From the NCBI RefSeq assembly GCF_015775975.1, contig NZ_CP064056.1, positions 62,001 to 126,000 on the forward strand: a DNA stretch of 64,000 nucleotides, given 5' to 3'. This document shows, in pieces, positions 27,173 through 37,417 of this stretch. Position 1 is the first letter of the stretch; the number at the start of each line of letters is the position of its first letter. This DNA is from Staphylococcus lloydii (lineage in GTDB: Bacteria; Bacillota; Bacilli; Staphylococcales; Staphylococcaceae). The notes under the pieces are model-generated. The model had not been told where the DNA came from. It was given only the letters and a program-made list of their open reading frames with translations, and did no database searches. Both the position numbers and the translations under genes were made by a program.

Positions 27173-28966
27173 ATGTATATAGCATTTACATTAATATCAT
27201 GTGCATTTTTTATTGGTATCGTAGCTTGGTATTCCTATTATAAGACTAAAAATACTATTAGTAGTTCAGGAGGATTCTTCCTAGGAGGTCGAGGGTTAAC
27301 AGGTGGTTTTATTGCAGGTGCATTAATACTAACTAATTTATCTGCAGAACAGTTAATAGGTTTAAATGGACAGGGCTATCAAAACAATTTATCTAGTATG
27401 GGTTGGGAAGTTACAGCAGGTTTCTCTGTTATTATATTAGCTGCAGTTTTACTACCAAAATATTTGGGTGGTGCATTTACCACACTTCCAGAATTTATAA
27501 ATAATCGCTTTGATAAACAGACTCGCTTATTAATTGTCTTGTTGTTTATGGTTGGCTATGGTTTCATAACTATACCATCTGTACTATATTCAGGTTCTTT
27601 AGCTGTATTACAAATATTTGATATACCAAACATGTTTCATATAACATACGAGCAATCTATATGGGTTATTGTTTGGGTTATCGGCATTATCGGTATGTTA
27701 TATGCTATTTTAGGTGGTTTAAAAGCTATTGCTATTTCAGATACTTTAAATGGTATAGGGCTTTTGATAGTGGGCGTCTTAGTACCAGTACTTGGTTTTA
27801 TTGCATTGGGTAATGGTAGTTTGTTAGAAGGTATGAAGACAATTGCGACAGATCATCCTGAAAAATTAAATGCCATTGGTTCTAACAAAGATGATGTACC
27901 ATTTGGTTCGATTTTTACAGGAATGATATTTGCTAATTTATTCTATTGGGGCACTAATCAATATGTTATTCAAAGAACATTAGGGGCAAAGAATTTAGCT
28001 GAAGGCCAAAAGGGAGCATTATTTACCGGGTTTCTAAAAATACTAGTCCCTTTTCTTATGATGATTCCAGGTGTCATTGCATATCATTTATATGGGTCAC
28101 GATTAAAGAATATGGATTTAGCGTATCCTACGTTAGTAAAAGATGTATTTCCTACCTTTTTAGATGGCTTCTTCTTAGCCGTATTACTAGGTGCTGTATT
28201 TTCTAGTTTTAATGCATTATTAAATAGTGCATCAACGTTATTTGTTTACGATATTTATAAAATACTAATTAATAAAAAAGCTACAGATAGACAAATGATA
28301 AGGGCAAGCCAATGGTTTGGTGTGATTTTGGCATTGACGACTTTCTTTATTTCGCCAATGTTAATGAATGCTCCACAAGGATTATGGACAATCATTCGCC
28401 AATTCACAGGTTTCTTCAACATACCAATTATAGCGATTGTATTGGTTGGTATATTTGCAAAAAGAGTTCCTCCCATTGCACCTAAAATAATTATTATTTC
28501 ACACGTAATTGTTTATTATTTATTGATATGGGGATTACCAATGTTCTTTAAATATGAAATGACGATTAATTTTATATACATACAAGGGCTCTTATTTGTA
28601 ATAGAAGTGCTAGTAATGTTGATTATAGGAATGACAAATCCATTAGATACACCATTTAAATTTAGTCCAAACCCTAAAGTAGATATGAGGCCATGGAAAT
28701 ATACAATACCAGTTACAGTTCTCTTGTTAGGGTCTATTGTTTTTACATTTATATTGTTTTCACCAATTGGTTTAGCAGCACAACATCATATTGTATCGTC
28801 ATGGTTTTGGCCAGCTATAGTATTATTAGCGATAATTGTTGTAACCTTTTATTATATAGGATTAAGACAATGGAGTAAGAAATACGAAACAACCTTAAAG
28901 CAACAGTATAATAAAGAATTATTTAGAGACTTGGACGAAAGTGAGTTATCTGGAGAGAACAGTTAA
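27173..28966 (+). CDS. Sodium:solute symporter (SLC5/SSS family)
   Basis: A 597-residue membrane transporter of the solute:sodium symporter family (SglT-like, about 14 spans). Family traits are the N-terminal GGFFLGGRGLTGGFIAGALI followed by TNLSAEQLIGLNGQGY, the segment YAILGGLKAIAISDTLNGIG, FYWGTNQYVIQRTLGAKN, and GAVFSSFNALLNSASTLFVYDIYK near residues 344-366. It couples Na+ influx to uptake of a small organic solute such as a sugar or carboxylate. It lies directly after the NtaA-like monooxygenase and has a good ggagg site, so it probably supplies that enzyme. Confidence 0.88.
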   Translation: MYIAFTLISCAFFIGIVAWYSYYKTKNTISSSGGFFLGGRGLTGGFIAGALILTNLSAEQLIGLNGQGYQNNLSSMGWEVTAGFSVIILAAVLLPKYLGGAFTTLPEFINNRFDKQTRLLIVLLFMVGYGFITIPSVLYSGSLAVLQIFDIPNMFHITYEQSIWVIVWVIGIIGMLYAILGGLKAIAISDTLNGIGLLIVGVLVPVLGFIALGNGSLLEGMKTIATDHPEKLNAIGSNKDDVPFGSIFTGMIFANLFYWGTNQYVIQRTLGAKNLAEGQKGALFTGFLKILVPFLMMIPGVIAYHLYGSRLKNMDLAYPTLVKDVFPTFLDGFFLAVLLGAVFSSFNALLNSASTLFVYDIYKILINKKATDRQMIRASQWFGVILALTTFFISPMLMNAPQGLWTIIRQFTGFFNIPIIAIVLVGIFAKRVPPIAPKIIIISHVIVYYLLIWGLPMFFKYEMTINFIYIQGLLFVIEVLVMLIIGMTNPLDTPFKFSPNPKVDMRPWKYTIPVTVLLLGSIVFTFILFSPIGLAAQHHIVSSWFWPAIVLLAIIVVTFYYIGLRQWSKKYETTLKQQYNKELFRDLDESELSGENS

Positions 28967-29107
28967 TTCGATTTATATAGCTATACTAAATTTAAGACTG
29001 TAAACATATATATTATTTTTAATATGTATACAATATTTTAAAACCTGATTGCTATCTACAACTTTATTTTAGTACACTGTAATTATCAAACTTATAGGGG
29101 AGTTTAA

Positions 29108-29617
29108 ATGGACAGTTCACAGAATCAAGTTATCGAGAGTTACAAGGCATTTTGGACACGTTTTATTGATGTTAATGGAAGGTCAACACGCCCTGAATTT
29201 TGGCATCCTTTCTGGATAAATTTTTTAATATCTTCTGTTTTAGGAATTGTATCAAGTGGTTTACTTAGTGGCTTATTTGCAATAGTTATTATTATTCCTA
29301 CTTTTACTGTGATGGTAAGACGCTTACATGATACAAATCGTACTATGATCCTTGCTATCATTTCTTATATTAGTGGATTTATTACAATGATTGCTACAAC
29401 GCTATTTATAATAGGTGTTATTATTATTGTTGCCAATACAGAAAGTCATGGTTTGCTCGGCACTACAGTTATGGCTGGTATTTTCGGTACCGTAATTGCA
29501 GGATTGGTCACACTTTATACTTGGTTTGTACTGATACTTGCAGGTAATAAAGAACCAAATAAGTACGGCACAGGAGGCAGTTGCGAAACTGATATTGAAG
29601 TATATACACAACAATAA
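29108..29617 (+). CDS. DUF805 membrane protein
   Basis: A 169-residue protein with the DUF805 layout: a cytoplasmic N-terminus YKAFWTRFIDVNGRSTRPEFW, about four membrane spans, and the central motif VMVRRLHDTNRT (the R(R)LHD signature). DUF805 proteins are small inner-membrane proteins of unknown function. It is a single gene with its own ribosome site (aggggag) and a strong terminator, about 140 nt after the symporter. Confidence 0.88.
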   Translation: MDSSQNQVIESYKAFWTRFIDVNGRSTRPEFWHPFWINFLISSVLGIVSSGLLSGLFAIVIIIPTFTVMVRRLHDTNRTMILAIISYISGFITMIATTLFIIGVIIIVANTESHGLLGTTVMAGIFGTVIAGLVTLYTWFVLILAGNKEPNKYGTGGSCETDIEVYTQQ

Positions 29618-29633
29618 ATATTAAATATTGATG

Positions 29634-29672
29634 GCTGGAACATATTCAAAGGGTTTATGTTCCAGCTTTTTT
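29634..29672 (+). terminator. Terminator of the DUF805 gene
   Basis: GCTGGAACATA (29634-29644) pairs with TATGTTCCAGC (29656-29666), then TTTTTT. Confidence 0.85.
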
Positions 29673-29680
29673 GTTTACTT

Positions 29681-29706
29681 AATAGTGTTATATGTTATTT
29701 ATCTTA
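29681..29706. repeat. 26-bp repeat, second copy at 39464-39489
   Basis: AATAGTGTTATATGTTATTT plus ATCTTA recurs at 39464-39489 with a single T-to-C change. Both copies are in gaps flanking the ends of the cnt region. Confidence 0.6.
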
Positions 29707-29834
29707 TTTTTAAATATTAGTCACTATTTTTCGCAAATATGGAAAAGTATAATTGAGCGCAAGTAAATTTATGACAACTGTGATAAATCTAATTAACTAA
29801 GAATATTATAGATTGTATTTAACAATCAAAATCT

Positions 29835-29897
29835 ATAAAGCTTCATCATTTACAGTACTTTTTAAGTATAAGTGAATGATTGAAGCTTTATTTTTTA
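29835..29897. terminator. Stem-loop upstream of the cnt promoter
   Basis: ATAAAGCTTCATCATT (29835-29850) pairs with AATGATTGAAGCTTTAT (29875-29891) with one bulge, followed by TTTTTT. It probably insulates the cnt operon from upstream transcription. Confidence 0.65.
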
Positions 29898-30013
29898 TGT
29901 AAATCTAAAAAAGTACATAACATACAAGAAATTTATTCATAATTTAGACTAAATGCTGACAAAGTAAATCAAGATTTTAAATAATTCTTAATTGAAAAAT
30001 ATTATCATTTGTA

Positions 30014-30070
30014 TTGACAAGCATAAAAACTCGATATATTATATTAATCAAATCGTAACTATTTCGATTT
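30014..30070 (+). promoter_or_regulatory. cnt operon promoter with Zur box
   Basis: TTGACA (30014-30019), 17-nt spacer, TATTAT (30037-30042). At 30050-30070 the 21-mer AAATCGTAA-CTA-TTTCGATTT (written in parts) agrees with the Gram-positive Zur consensus at all but two positions and lies over the expected transcription start. Zinc-dependent repression of staphylopine synthesis is established in S. aureus. Confidence 0.82.
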
Positions 30071-30152
30071 ATTTTGACTGTGCAATAATTTAAAGTTTTA
30101 AATCATTGTTAGCAGGCTTATATAAATCAATTTTAAATAGAAGGAGAGTTAT

Positions 30153-30974
30153 ATGAATCGAAAGGTTATAGAATTTTCTAAGTATAATCCATCGGGGAAT
30201 ATGACGATACTCGTGCATTCAAAACATGATTCAAGAGATTATGCAAACATAGCTAACCAATTAATGACAACGAATCATGTTTGTTGTGAGCAAGTAGGAT
30301 TTATAGAGTCCACCAATACGGATTTGAATAGAAATTATCATTTAGTTATGAGCGGAAATGAATTTTGTGGTAATGCCACAATGTCATACATACATTATTT
30401 ACAAGAAAACAACATATTACAAAAAAGGCAATGTGCAATAAAAGTTTCAGGATGTTCGGGATTGGTTGAGTGTGAAGTACATAGCAATCAACATTATGAA
30501 GTCAGTATGCCCCAAGCACAGCACGTATCCGCAATAAAGCTTAATATTGATCGGCAACAATGGAATGCGATAGAAATTGTATATGAGTCTTATGTGCATT
30601 TTGTTATTCCTGTCACTGAAGTGACTAAAAAATTGCAACATCAGGTTGAAAAATTTGTCCTTCAGCAAACATGGAGTAATGAATATAAAACGATAGGTAT
30701 CATGCTATTTGATGAACAACGTCAGTTTCTTAAACCACTTATTTTTATACCAGAAATGAAAAGTTTAGTGTGGGAAAATAGTTGTGGTTCTGGTACTGCG
30801 TCGATAGGTATTTTTAAAAATTATAAAATTGAAAGTGCATGCGAGGATTTTATAGTTCATCAGCCAGGTGGCAACATATTAGTAACATCTAGGAAATGTC
30901 CAAAGTTTGGGTTCCAAACTTCCATTAAAGGGCGAGTCTCAACTGTCGCAACAGGAAAAGCATTTATAGAATAG
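30153..30974 (+). CDS. cntK: Histidine racemase CntK (staphylopine synthesis)
   Basis: A 273-residue DapF-fold, cofactor-independent racemase that converts L-His to D-His, the first step of staphylopine synthesis. The two catalytic cysteines are Cys72 in GNEFCGNATMS and Cys211 in WENSCGSGTASIG, as in diaminopimelate epimerases. It is the first gene of the ten-gene-type cnt operon and is followed by cntL after 9 nt. It lies about 80 nt downstream of the Zur box. Confidence 0.94.
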   Translation: MNRKVIEFSKYNPSGNMTILVHSKHDSRDYANIANQLMTTNHVCCEQVGFIESTNTDLNRNYHLVMSGNEFCGNATMSYIHYLQENNILQKRQCAIKVSGCSGLVECEVHSNQHYEVSMPQAQHVSAIKLNIDRQQWNAIEIVYESYVHFVIPVTEVTKKLQHQVEKFVLQQTWSNEYKTIGIMLFDEQRQFLKPLIFIPEMKSLVWENSCGSGTASIGIFKNYKIESACEDFIVHQPGGNILVTSRKCPKFGFQTSIKGRVSTVATGKAFIE

Positions 30975-30983
30975 GAGACTGAA

Positions 30984-31802
30984 ATGAATAATTTAGAGAA
31001 AGAGATTAGCGTTATATTACATAAATATTTATTAAATTTTGAAACACTATATGAAAAAGTCTTAGAAAATAGTGACTGCATTGATGCATTAGAAGCATTA
31101 GTGGATGAGTATAGTCAGTTTATATTAAATCCAGTTTTTAGAAGGTTGTATGAAGATTGGGAAGATGAAGTGATAAAAGCACATCTTACGAAGAGACTTC
31201 AATTCATATCAGCCCAATGCGTTAAACAAGTAGAAGTTATTCGAGCGCAACGTTTATTAGACGGTAAGGCTTCTACTTCAGGCTACTTTGATAACATCGA
31301 GCACTGTATTAATGAGGAATTTGGACAATGTCATATAACTGAAAATGACAAATTATTGTTAGTTGGATCTGGGGCATATCCTATGACGCTCATTCAAGTA
31401 GCTAAAGAGACTGGCGCTTCTGTTATTGGTATTGATATTGATCCAACGGCGGTTGATTTAGGGCAAAGAATTGTTAAAGTATTAGCACCAAATGAAGATA
31501 TAGAGATTACAGAACGGACAGTAAATCAATTAGTAGATATCAAAACAGTGACGCATATTATATTTAGTTCAACAATTCCAATTAAATATGACATATTAGA
31601 GCAACTCTATGATTTAACGAATGAAAATGTAGTTGTTGCAATGCGATTTGGTGATGGCATCAAAGCACTGTTTAATTATCCTTCTAAGGAAACTAGCCTA
31701 GGAAAATGGCAATGTGTAGATAAACGTATACAACCTAATCAAATTTTTGATATTGCTTTATATCGTAAGGCAGCAATAGGGGTGGGTGTAGCGGATGTCT
31801 AA
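30984..31802 (+). CDS. cntL: Nicotianamine synthase-like aminobutyryltransferase CntL
   Basis: A 272-residue nicotianamine synthase-like enzyme that transfers an aminobutyrate group from S-adenosylmethionine to D-histidine. The SAM-binding Rossmann core is [20 protein letters not shown] followed by [20 protein letters not shown]. The length equals the S. aureus protein. It overlaps the cntM start by 8 nt. Confidence 0.93.
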   Translation: MNNLEKEISVILHKYLLNFETLYEKVLENSDCIDALEALVDEYSQFILNPVFRRLYEDWEDEVIKAHLTKRLQFISAQCVKQVEVIRAQRLLDGKASTSGYFDNIEHCINEEFGQCHITENDKLLLVGSGAYPMTLIQVAKETGASVIGIDIDPTAVDLGQRIVKVLAPNEDIEITERTVNQLVDIKTVTHIIFSSTIPIKYDILEQLYDLTNENVVVAMRFGDGIKALFNYPSKETSLGKWQCVDKRIQPNQIFDIALYRKAAIGVGVADV

Positions 31803-33093
31803 AATATTAATTATAGGTACAGGGCCAGTTGCAATTCAATTGGCCAATCTGTGCCATCTAACGACAGACAAACAAATAGATATGGTAGGTCGTGCCTCAA
31901 CCTCATTGAAATCAAAAAAATTACTTCAAGCATATCAAAGAGATAAATTCTTTGAAGTCACGACACAAAATGATGCACATAAACAAATGGCTGGTCGCTT
32001 TCAAATTAACCATTTATATGCAGATATACAAGATGTTGAAGGGATATATGACACGATTATTATGGCATGTACTGCAGATGCATATCATAGTACATTGGCA
32101 CAACTATCAACTGCAATATTAGAAAAAGTAAAACATATCTTGTTAGTATCACCTACATTTGGTTCACAAATGATTGTAGCGCAGTATATGGCTAACTTTA
32201 ATAAAGACATTGAAGTTATATCATTTTCTACATATCTAGGTGACACACGTTGCTATGATACTGAGCAACCTAATCATGTTGTAACAACTGGGGTGAAGTC
32301 CAAGTTATACGTAGGTTCTAATCGTGATCATTCGGCCACAATTGCTTTTTTAAAAGATGTGTTCAAGCAATTTTACATAGTTTTGAAAGATATGCCAACG
32401 CCTCTACATGCTGAAACACGCAATAGTTCTTTATATGTACACCCACCATTATTTATGAATGATTTTTCATTAAAAGTCATTTTTGAAGGGGCAGAGATAC
32501 CTGTTTATATATATAAGTTATTCCCAGAAGGTCCCATTACGATGACACTCATTCATGAAATGCGTTTAATGTGGAAAGAGATGATGACTATTTTAGCGAA
32601 ATTTAGTGTGCCGTCAGTCAACCTTTTGGAATTTATGGTGAAAGAAAACTATCCTGTGCGGCCTGAGACATTAGCGGATGGTGATGTTTACAAGTTTGAA
32701 AAGTTACCAGCCATCCATCAAGAATACTTACTATATGTGAGATACACAGCAATATTAATAGACCCGTTTTCAGATCCTGATCAACACGGGCGCTACTTTG
32801 ATTTTTCGGCGGTACCGATTAAGGAACTTTATGAAAATGAACAAGGAGTGGTTCATATACCACGTATGCCAAGTGAGGATTATTATCGTACTTCAATTAT
32901 TCAACATATTGGCAAGTTGTTGGGTGTTAAGACACCAATGATTGATACATTTATGAAGCGTTATGAACAATATTGTCAGGACTATAAAAAGCACAACCAT
33001 AACCAACAACTATCATCACAATTCAACATGAACTTATTTAATGATGATAAATCTTTGGTAGAAGCGTTTTTAGATACCAAAGGTAAGATTTAG
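31795..33093 (+). CDS. cntM: Staphylopine (opine) dehydrogenase CntM
   Basis: A 432-residue opine dehydrogenase that condenses the CntL product with pyruvate and reduces it with NADPH, giving staphylopine. The N-terminal nucleotide fold is [18 protein letters not shown]; a His in a family-conserved part ([19 protein letters not shown]) lies in the catalytic half. It is the third gene of the synthesis unit. A 97-nt gap separates it from cntA, enough for a second promoter. Confidence 0.93.
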   Translation: MSKILIIGTGPVAIQLANLCHLTTDKQIDMVGRASTSLKSKKLLQAYQRDKFFEVTTQNDAHKQMAGRFQINHLYADIQDVEGIYDTIIMACTADAYHSTLAQLSTAILEKVKHILLVSPTFGSQMIVAQYMANFNKDIEVISFSTYLGDTRCYDTEQPNHVVTTGVKSKLYVGSNRDHSATIAFLKDVFKQFYIVLKDMPTPLHAETRNSSLYVHPPLFMNDFSLKVIFEGAEIPVYIYKLFPEGPITMTLIHEMRLMWKEMMTILAKFSVPSVNLLEFMVKENYPVRPETLADGDVYKFEKLPAIHQEYLLYVRYTAILIDPFSDPDQHGRYFDFSAVPIKELYENEQGVVHIPRMPSEDYYRTSIIQHIGKLLGVKTPMIDTFMKRYEQYCQDYKKHNHNQQLSSQFNMNLFNDDKSLVEAFLDTKGKI

Positions 33094-33189
33094 TGACAGG
33101 GATTTGTAATATAAAAATATTAAATAATAGGTATGCGCCACACGATTATAAGTGATACTACAATTTTTAAATGAGAAAGAGGAAAAATA

Positions 33190-34788
33190 ATGAACAAACT
33201 AACTAAGATAACTGCATTAATATTTACATCAGGTGCTATTTTAGCGGGATGTGGAAACGATAAAGGCATAGAGGAGAAGAAAAAGAATAAGCAGTTAACG
33301 TATACAACAGTGAAAGATATTGGAGATATGAATCCACATGTCTATGGTGGATCTATGTCTGCAGAAAGTATGATTTATGAGCCACTTGTACGTAATACTA
33401 AAGACGGTATCAAGCCATTATTAGCTAAAAGTTGGGATGTATCAGATGATGGTAAAACGTATACTTTCCATTTGCGTGATGATGTTAAATTCCACGATGG
33501 TACACCGTTTGACGCTGAGGCTGTTAAGAAAAATATTGACGCAGTTCAACAAAATAAAAAGTTGCATTCATGGTTAAAGATTTCAACTTTAATTGATAAT
33601 GTCAGTGTGAAAGACAAATATACCGTTGCACTTAAGTTAACAGAACCATATCAGCCTGCTTTAGCAGAATTGGCAATGCCACGACCATATGTATTTGTAT
33701 CACCAAAGGATTTTAAAGACGGTGAAACTAAGAATGGCGTGAAATCATTTGATGGCACAGGACCATTTAAACTTGGTGAACATAAAAAAGACGAGTCAGC
33801 CGATTTTAATAAAAACAATGATTATTGGGGCGAAAAATCTAAGTTAAACAAAATACAAGCAAAAGTAATGCCAGCTGGTGAGACTGCCTTTTTATCAATG
33901 AAAAAGGGTGAGACAAACTTTGCTTTCACAGATGATAGAGGTACAGATAGCTTAGACAAAGACGCTTTAAAACAGTTGAAAGATACTGGTGATTATCAAG
34001 TTAAATATAGCCAACCCATGAATACAAAAATGTTAGTGGCAAATTCTGGTAAAAAAGACAGTCCCGTGAGCGATAAAACTGTAAGGCAAGCTATCGGTCA
34101 TATGGTAAATAGAGATAAAATATCAAAAGAGATTTTAGATGGCGAAGAAAAGCCGGCAACACAACTATTCGCGAAGAATACAACAGATATTAACTTTGAC
34201 ATGCCTACACGTAAATATGATGTGAAAAAGGCGGAAGCACTATTAGATGAAGCGGGTTGGAAACAAACAGCAGATAGTAAAATCCGCAAAAAAGATGGTA
34301 AAGAATTAACAATGACTATGTATTATGACAAAGGTTCTTCTAGTCAAAAAGAACAAGCAGAGTTTTTACAAGCAGAATTTAAGAAAATGGGTGTCCAATT
34401 ACAAATTAATGGTGATACATCAGACAAAGTTGCAGAACGTCGTACATCTGGTGATTATGACTTGATGTTTAATCAAACATGGGGATTATTGTATGACCCA
34501 CAAAGTACAATAAGCGCATTTAAAGCACGTAATGGTTATGAAAGTGCAACATCAGGTATCACTAATAAAAATGAGCTTTACCACAATATTGATGAATCAT
34601 TTAAAATTCAAGATAGTAAACAACGTTCTGATGCATATAAAGACATTTTAAAACAAGTAGATGATGAAGGTATTTTCATTCCTATATCACATGGCAGAAT
34701 GACAGTCGTTGCCCCTAATGATTTAGAGAAATTATCATTTACACAATCGCAATATGAATTGCCGTTTAATGAAATGCAATTTAAATAA
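33190..34788 (+). CDS. cntA: Staphylopine-metal binding lipoprotein CntA
   Basis: A 532-residue extracytoplasmic solute-binding protein of the oligopeptide/nickel (SBP_bac_5) family that captures staphylopine-metal complexes. The signal peptide ends in the lipobox LAGC (Cys21). Family sequence includes DIGDMNPHVYGGSMSAESMI, the segment LAKSWDVSDDGKTYTFHLRD and DVKFHDGTPFDAEAVKKNID. It is the first of the ABC importer genes cntABCDF. Confidence 0.94.
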   Translation: MNKLTKITALIFTSGAILAGCGNDKGIEEKKKNKQLTYTTVKDIGDMNPHVYGGSMSAESMIYEPLVRNTKDGIKPLLAKSWDVSDDGKTYTFHLRDDVKFHDGTPFDAEAVKKNIDAVQQNKKLHSWLKISTLIDNVSVKDKYTVALKLTEPYQPALAELAMPRPYVFVSPKDFKDGETKNGVKSFDGTGPFKLGEHKKDESADFNKNNDYWGEKSKLNKIQAKVMPAGETAFLSMKKGETNFAFTDDRGTDSLDKDALKQLKDTGDYQVKYSQPMNTKMLVANSGKKDSPVSDKTVRQAIGHMVNRDKISKEILDGEEKPATQLFAKNTTDINFDMPTRKYDVKKAEALLDEAGWKQTADSKIRKKDGKELTMTMYYDKGSSSQKEQAEFLQAEFKKMGVQLQINGDTSDKVAERRTSGDYDLMFNQTWGLLYDPQSTISAFKARNGYESATSGITNKNELYHNIDESFKIQDSKQRSDAYKDILKQVDDEGIFIPISHGRMTVVAPNDLEKLSFTQSQYELPFNEMQFK

Positions 34789-34803
34789 GGGAGTGCATTT
34801 ATC

Positions 34804-35736
34804 ATGTTCAAATTTATTTTAAAGCGCATGATGATTATGGTTCCACTTATGATTGTAGTATGTTTTATGACATTTTTACTAACTTATATAACAGATGAAA
34901 ATCCGGCGGTTACAATTTTACATGCGCAAGGCACACCGGATGTCTCACCCCAATTAATTGAAGAAACAAATGAGAAGTACGGATTCAATGACCCGTTATT
35001 GATTCAATATATGAATTGGCTATTGCAAGCATTGCAGTTAGATTTTGGTACTAGTTATATTACAGGGGATCCAGTTGCAGAACGTATTGGTCCTGCATTT
35101 TTAAACACCCTAAAACTAACTGTTATTTCTAGCATTATGGTAATGATTACATCAATTATTTTAGGTATTGTCAGTGCCTTAACAAGAGGACGATTTACAG
35201 ATCGTGCGATACGTTCTGTCGCCTTCTTTCTAACAGGCTTACCATCTTATTGGATTGCTTCGATATTAATCATTTACGTTTCTGTAAATTTAAATTTATT
35301 GCCAACTTCTGGAATGACAGGTCCTGAAAGTTACATATTGCCAGTTGTTGTTATTACAATCGCATATGCTGGTATTTACTTTAGAACTATTAGGCGTTCA
35401 ATTGTTGAGCAATTGAATGAAGACTATGTACTTTATTTGAAAGCATGTGGTGTTAAATCGACAACTTTAATGCTGCACGTATTACGTAATGCATTACAAG
35501 TTGCCGTATCAATCTTCTGTATGTCTATACCAATGATTATGGGTGGTTTAGTAGTAATCGAGTATATATTCGCTTGGCCAGGATTAGGGCAATTAAGCTT
35601 GAAAGCCATATTAGAACATGATTTTCCTGTCATACAAGCTTATGTATTAATTGTGGCTATACTATTTGTTGTGTTTAATACATTGGCAGATATAATTAAT
35701 GCTCTCTTGAATCCAAGATTAAGGGAGGCATCGTGA
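34804..35736 (+). CDS. cntB: Staphylopine ABC importer permease CntB
   Basis: A 310-residue DppB/NikB-type permease. It has an N-terminal span MIMVPLMIVVCFMTFLLTY, the cytoplasmic EAA-like loop YLKACGVKSTTLMLHVLRNA and WPGLGQLSLKAI near residue 260. About six spans are visible. The ATG follows cntA by 15 nt and overlaps cntC by 4 nt. Confidence 0.93.
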   Translation: MFKFILKRMMIMVPLMIVVCFMTFLLTYITDENPAVTILHAQGTPDVSPQLIEETNEKYGFNDPLLIQYMNWLLQALQLDFGTSYITGDPVAERIGPAFLNTLKLTVISSIMVMITSIILGIVSALTRGRFTDRAIRSVAFFLTGLPSYWIASILIIYVSVNLNLLPTSGMTGPESYILPVVVITIAYAGIYFRTIRRSIVEQLNEDYVLYLKACGVKSTTLMLHVLRNALQVAVSIFCMSIPMIMGGLVVIEYIFAWPGLGQLSLKAILEHDFPVIQAYVLIVAILFVVFNTLADIINALLNPRLREAS

Positions 35737-36605
35737 TGATTATTTTAAAACGTTTGTTACGAGACAGAGGTGCCGTTATTGCTCTAGCTATTATTATCTT
35801 ATATGTTGTGTTAGGTTTTGCAGCTCCTTTTGTAACAGTGCATGACCCTAATCATATCGATACAGCTAACAAATATAGTGGCATAAGTTTACAACACTTT
35901 TTAGGAACTGATCATTTAGGACGAGATATTTTAACGCGGTTAATTTATGCAATTAGGCCAAGCTTATTATATGTTTTTGTAGCGCTCTTTATTTCTGTTT
36001 TGTTGGGTGCCATATTAGGTTTTGTTTCTGGTTATTTCCTGGGTTATATTGATGCGCTCATCATGCGTATGTGTGATGTGATGTTAGCTTTTCCTAGCTA
36101 TGTTGTTACACTTGCACTGATTGCGTTATTTGGTATGGGTGCTGAAAATATTATTATGGCATTTATTTTAACGCGTTGGGCGTGGTTTTGCCGTGTGATT
36201 CGCACAAGTGTTATGCAATATACTGATTCAGATCACGTTAAATTTGCCCAGACAATTGGTATGAGTGACTTAAAAATTATTCACAGACATATTATGCCGT
36301 TAACACTTGGTGATATTGCAATAATCTCAAGTAGTTCTATGTGTTCTATGATTTTACAAATATCTGGCTTTTCATTTTTAGGATTAGGTGTTAAAGCGCC
36401 GACTGCTGAGTGGGGTATGATGCTCAATGAAGCTAGAAAAGTAATGTTTACTCACCCAGAAATGATGTTTGCTCCGGGTATTGCAATCGTTATTATAGTT
36501 ATGGCATTTAACTTTTTATCAGATGCATTACAAATTGCGATTGATCCAAGAATATCTTCAAAGGAACAACTACGCTCTGTGAAGAAAGGATTGGTGCAAT
36601 CATGA
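35733..36605 (+). CDS. cntC: Staphylopine ABC importer permease CntC
   Basis: A 290-residue DppC/NikC-type permease: FLGTDHLGRDILTRLIYAIR in the N-terminal part, the EAA loop FAQTIGMSDLKIIHRHIMP and the C-terminal GFSFLGLGVKAPTAEWGMML. It pairs with CntB and overlaps both neighbours by 4 nt. Confidence 0.93.
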   Translation: MMIILKRLLRDRGAVIALAIIILYVVLGFAAPFVTVHDPNHIDTANKYSGISLQHFLGTDHLGRDILTRLIYAIRPSLLYVFVALFISVLLGAILGFVSGYFLGYIDALIMRMCDVMLAFPSYVVTLALIALFGMGAENIIMAFILTRWAWFCRVIRTSVMQYTDSDHVKFAQTIGMSDLKIIHRHIMPLTLGDIAIISSSSMCSMILQISGFSFLGLGVKAPTAEWGMMLNEARKVMFTHPEMMFAPGIAIVIIVMAFNFLSDALQIAIDPRISSKEQLRSVKKGLVQS

Positions 36606-37417
36606 CGCTATTAACAGTACAACATTTGTTTATCAAAGATAGCTGGACAAATCAGCCCATCGTTAACGACGTGAATTTTACAGTGGATAAAGGTGAAGTG
36701 CTAGGTATTATTGGTGAAAGTGGTAGTGGTAAGTCAGTTACATGCAAAGCTTTAGTAGGTTTAAATCCTAAGCGTTTAAGTGTTGAAGGGAAAGTGACAT
36801 TTAATAATGTACAAATGCTTACTTTGTCAGAGATGCAGCTAAGGAAGCATAGAGGTAAAGATATTGCGATGATTATGCAACAAGGTAGCCGTGCATTCGA
36901 TCCATCTTTTACAGTAGGTAAGCAATTGATTGAAGCTATGAAAGTTCATACGCAACTATCTATTCAAGAAATCGAAGTAACATTGACAGAATTTATGGAT
37001 TATATGGGGTTAAACAAGCCTAAACAAATATTAAAGTCGTATCCCTATATGTTATCTGGGGGAATGTTACAGCGTATGATGATTGCTTTAGCTTTGGCAT
37101 TGAAACCCAAACTAATTATTGCAGATGAACCGACGACAACTTTAGACACTATTACACAATATGATGTGTTACAGGCGTTTAAAGATATTAAGCTGAATTT
37201 CGATTGCGCCATGATTTTTATTTCACATGACTTAACAGTGATTAACCATATCGCAGATCGAGTAGTTGTGATGAGGAAAGGACAACTCATTGAAGAAGGC
37301 ACTAAAGAAGCGGTGCTATACCAACCACAACAAGAGTATACTCAGTATTTATTATCCACAAGAAAAAAAGTTAATGATTATTTTAAATCTGTATTAAGGG
37401 GAGAATCAAATGCTTAA
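36602..37417 (+). CDS. cntD: Staphylopine importer ATPase CntD
   Basis: A 271-residue ABC ATPase: Walker A GESGSGKSVTCKAL, signature LSGGMLQRMMIALAL, Walker B LIIADEPTTTLD and H-loop ISHDL. The C-terminus has the oligopeptide-importer type extension. It overlaps cntC by 4 nt and cntF by 8 nt. Confidence 0.93.
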   Translation: MTLLTVQHLFIKDSWTNQPIVNDVNFTVDKGEVLGIIGESGSGKSVTCKALVGLNPKRLSVEGKVTFNNVQMLTLSEMQLRKHRGKDIAMIMQQGSRAFDPSFTVGKQLIEAMKVHTQLSIQEIEVTLTEFMDYMGLNKPKQILKSYPYMLSGGMLQRMMIALALALKPKLIIADEPTTTLDTITQYDVLQAFKDIKLNFDCAMIFISHDLTVINHIADRVVVMRKGQLIEEGTKEAVLYQPQQEYTQYLLSTRKKVNDYFKSVLRGESNA

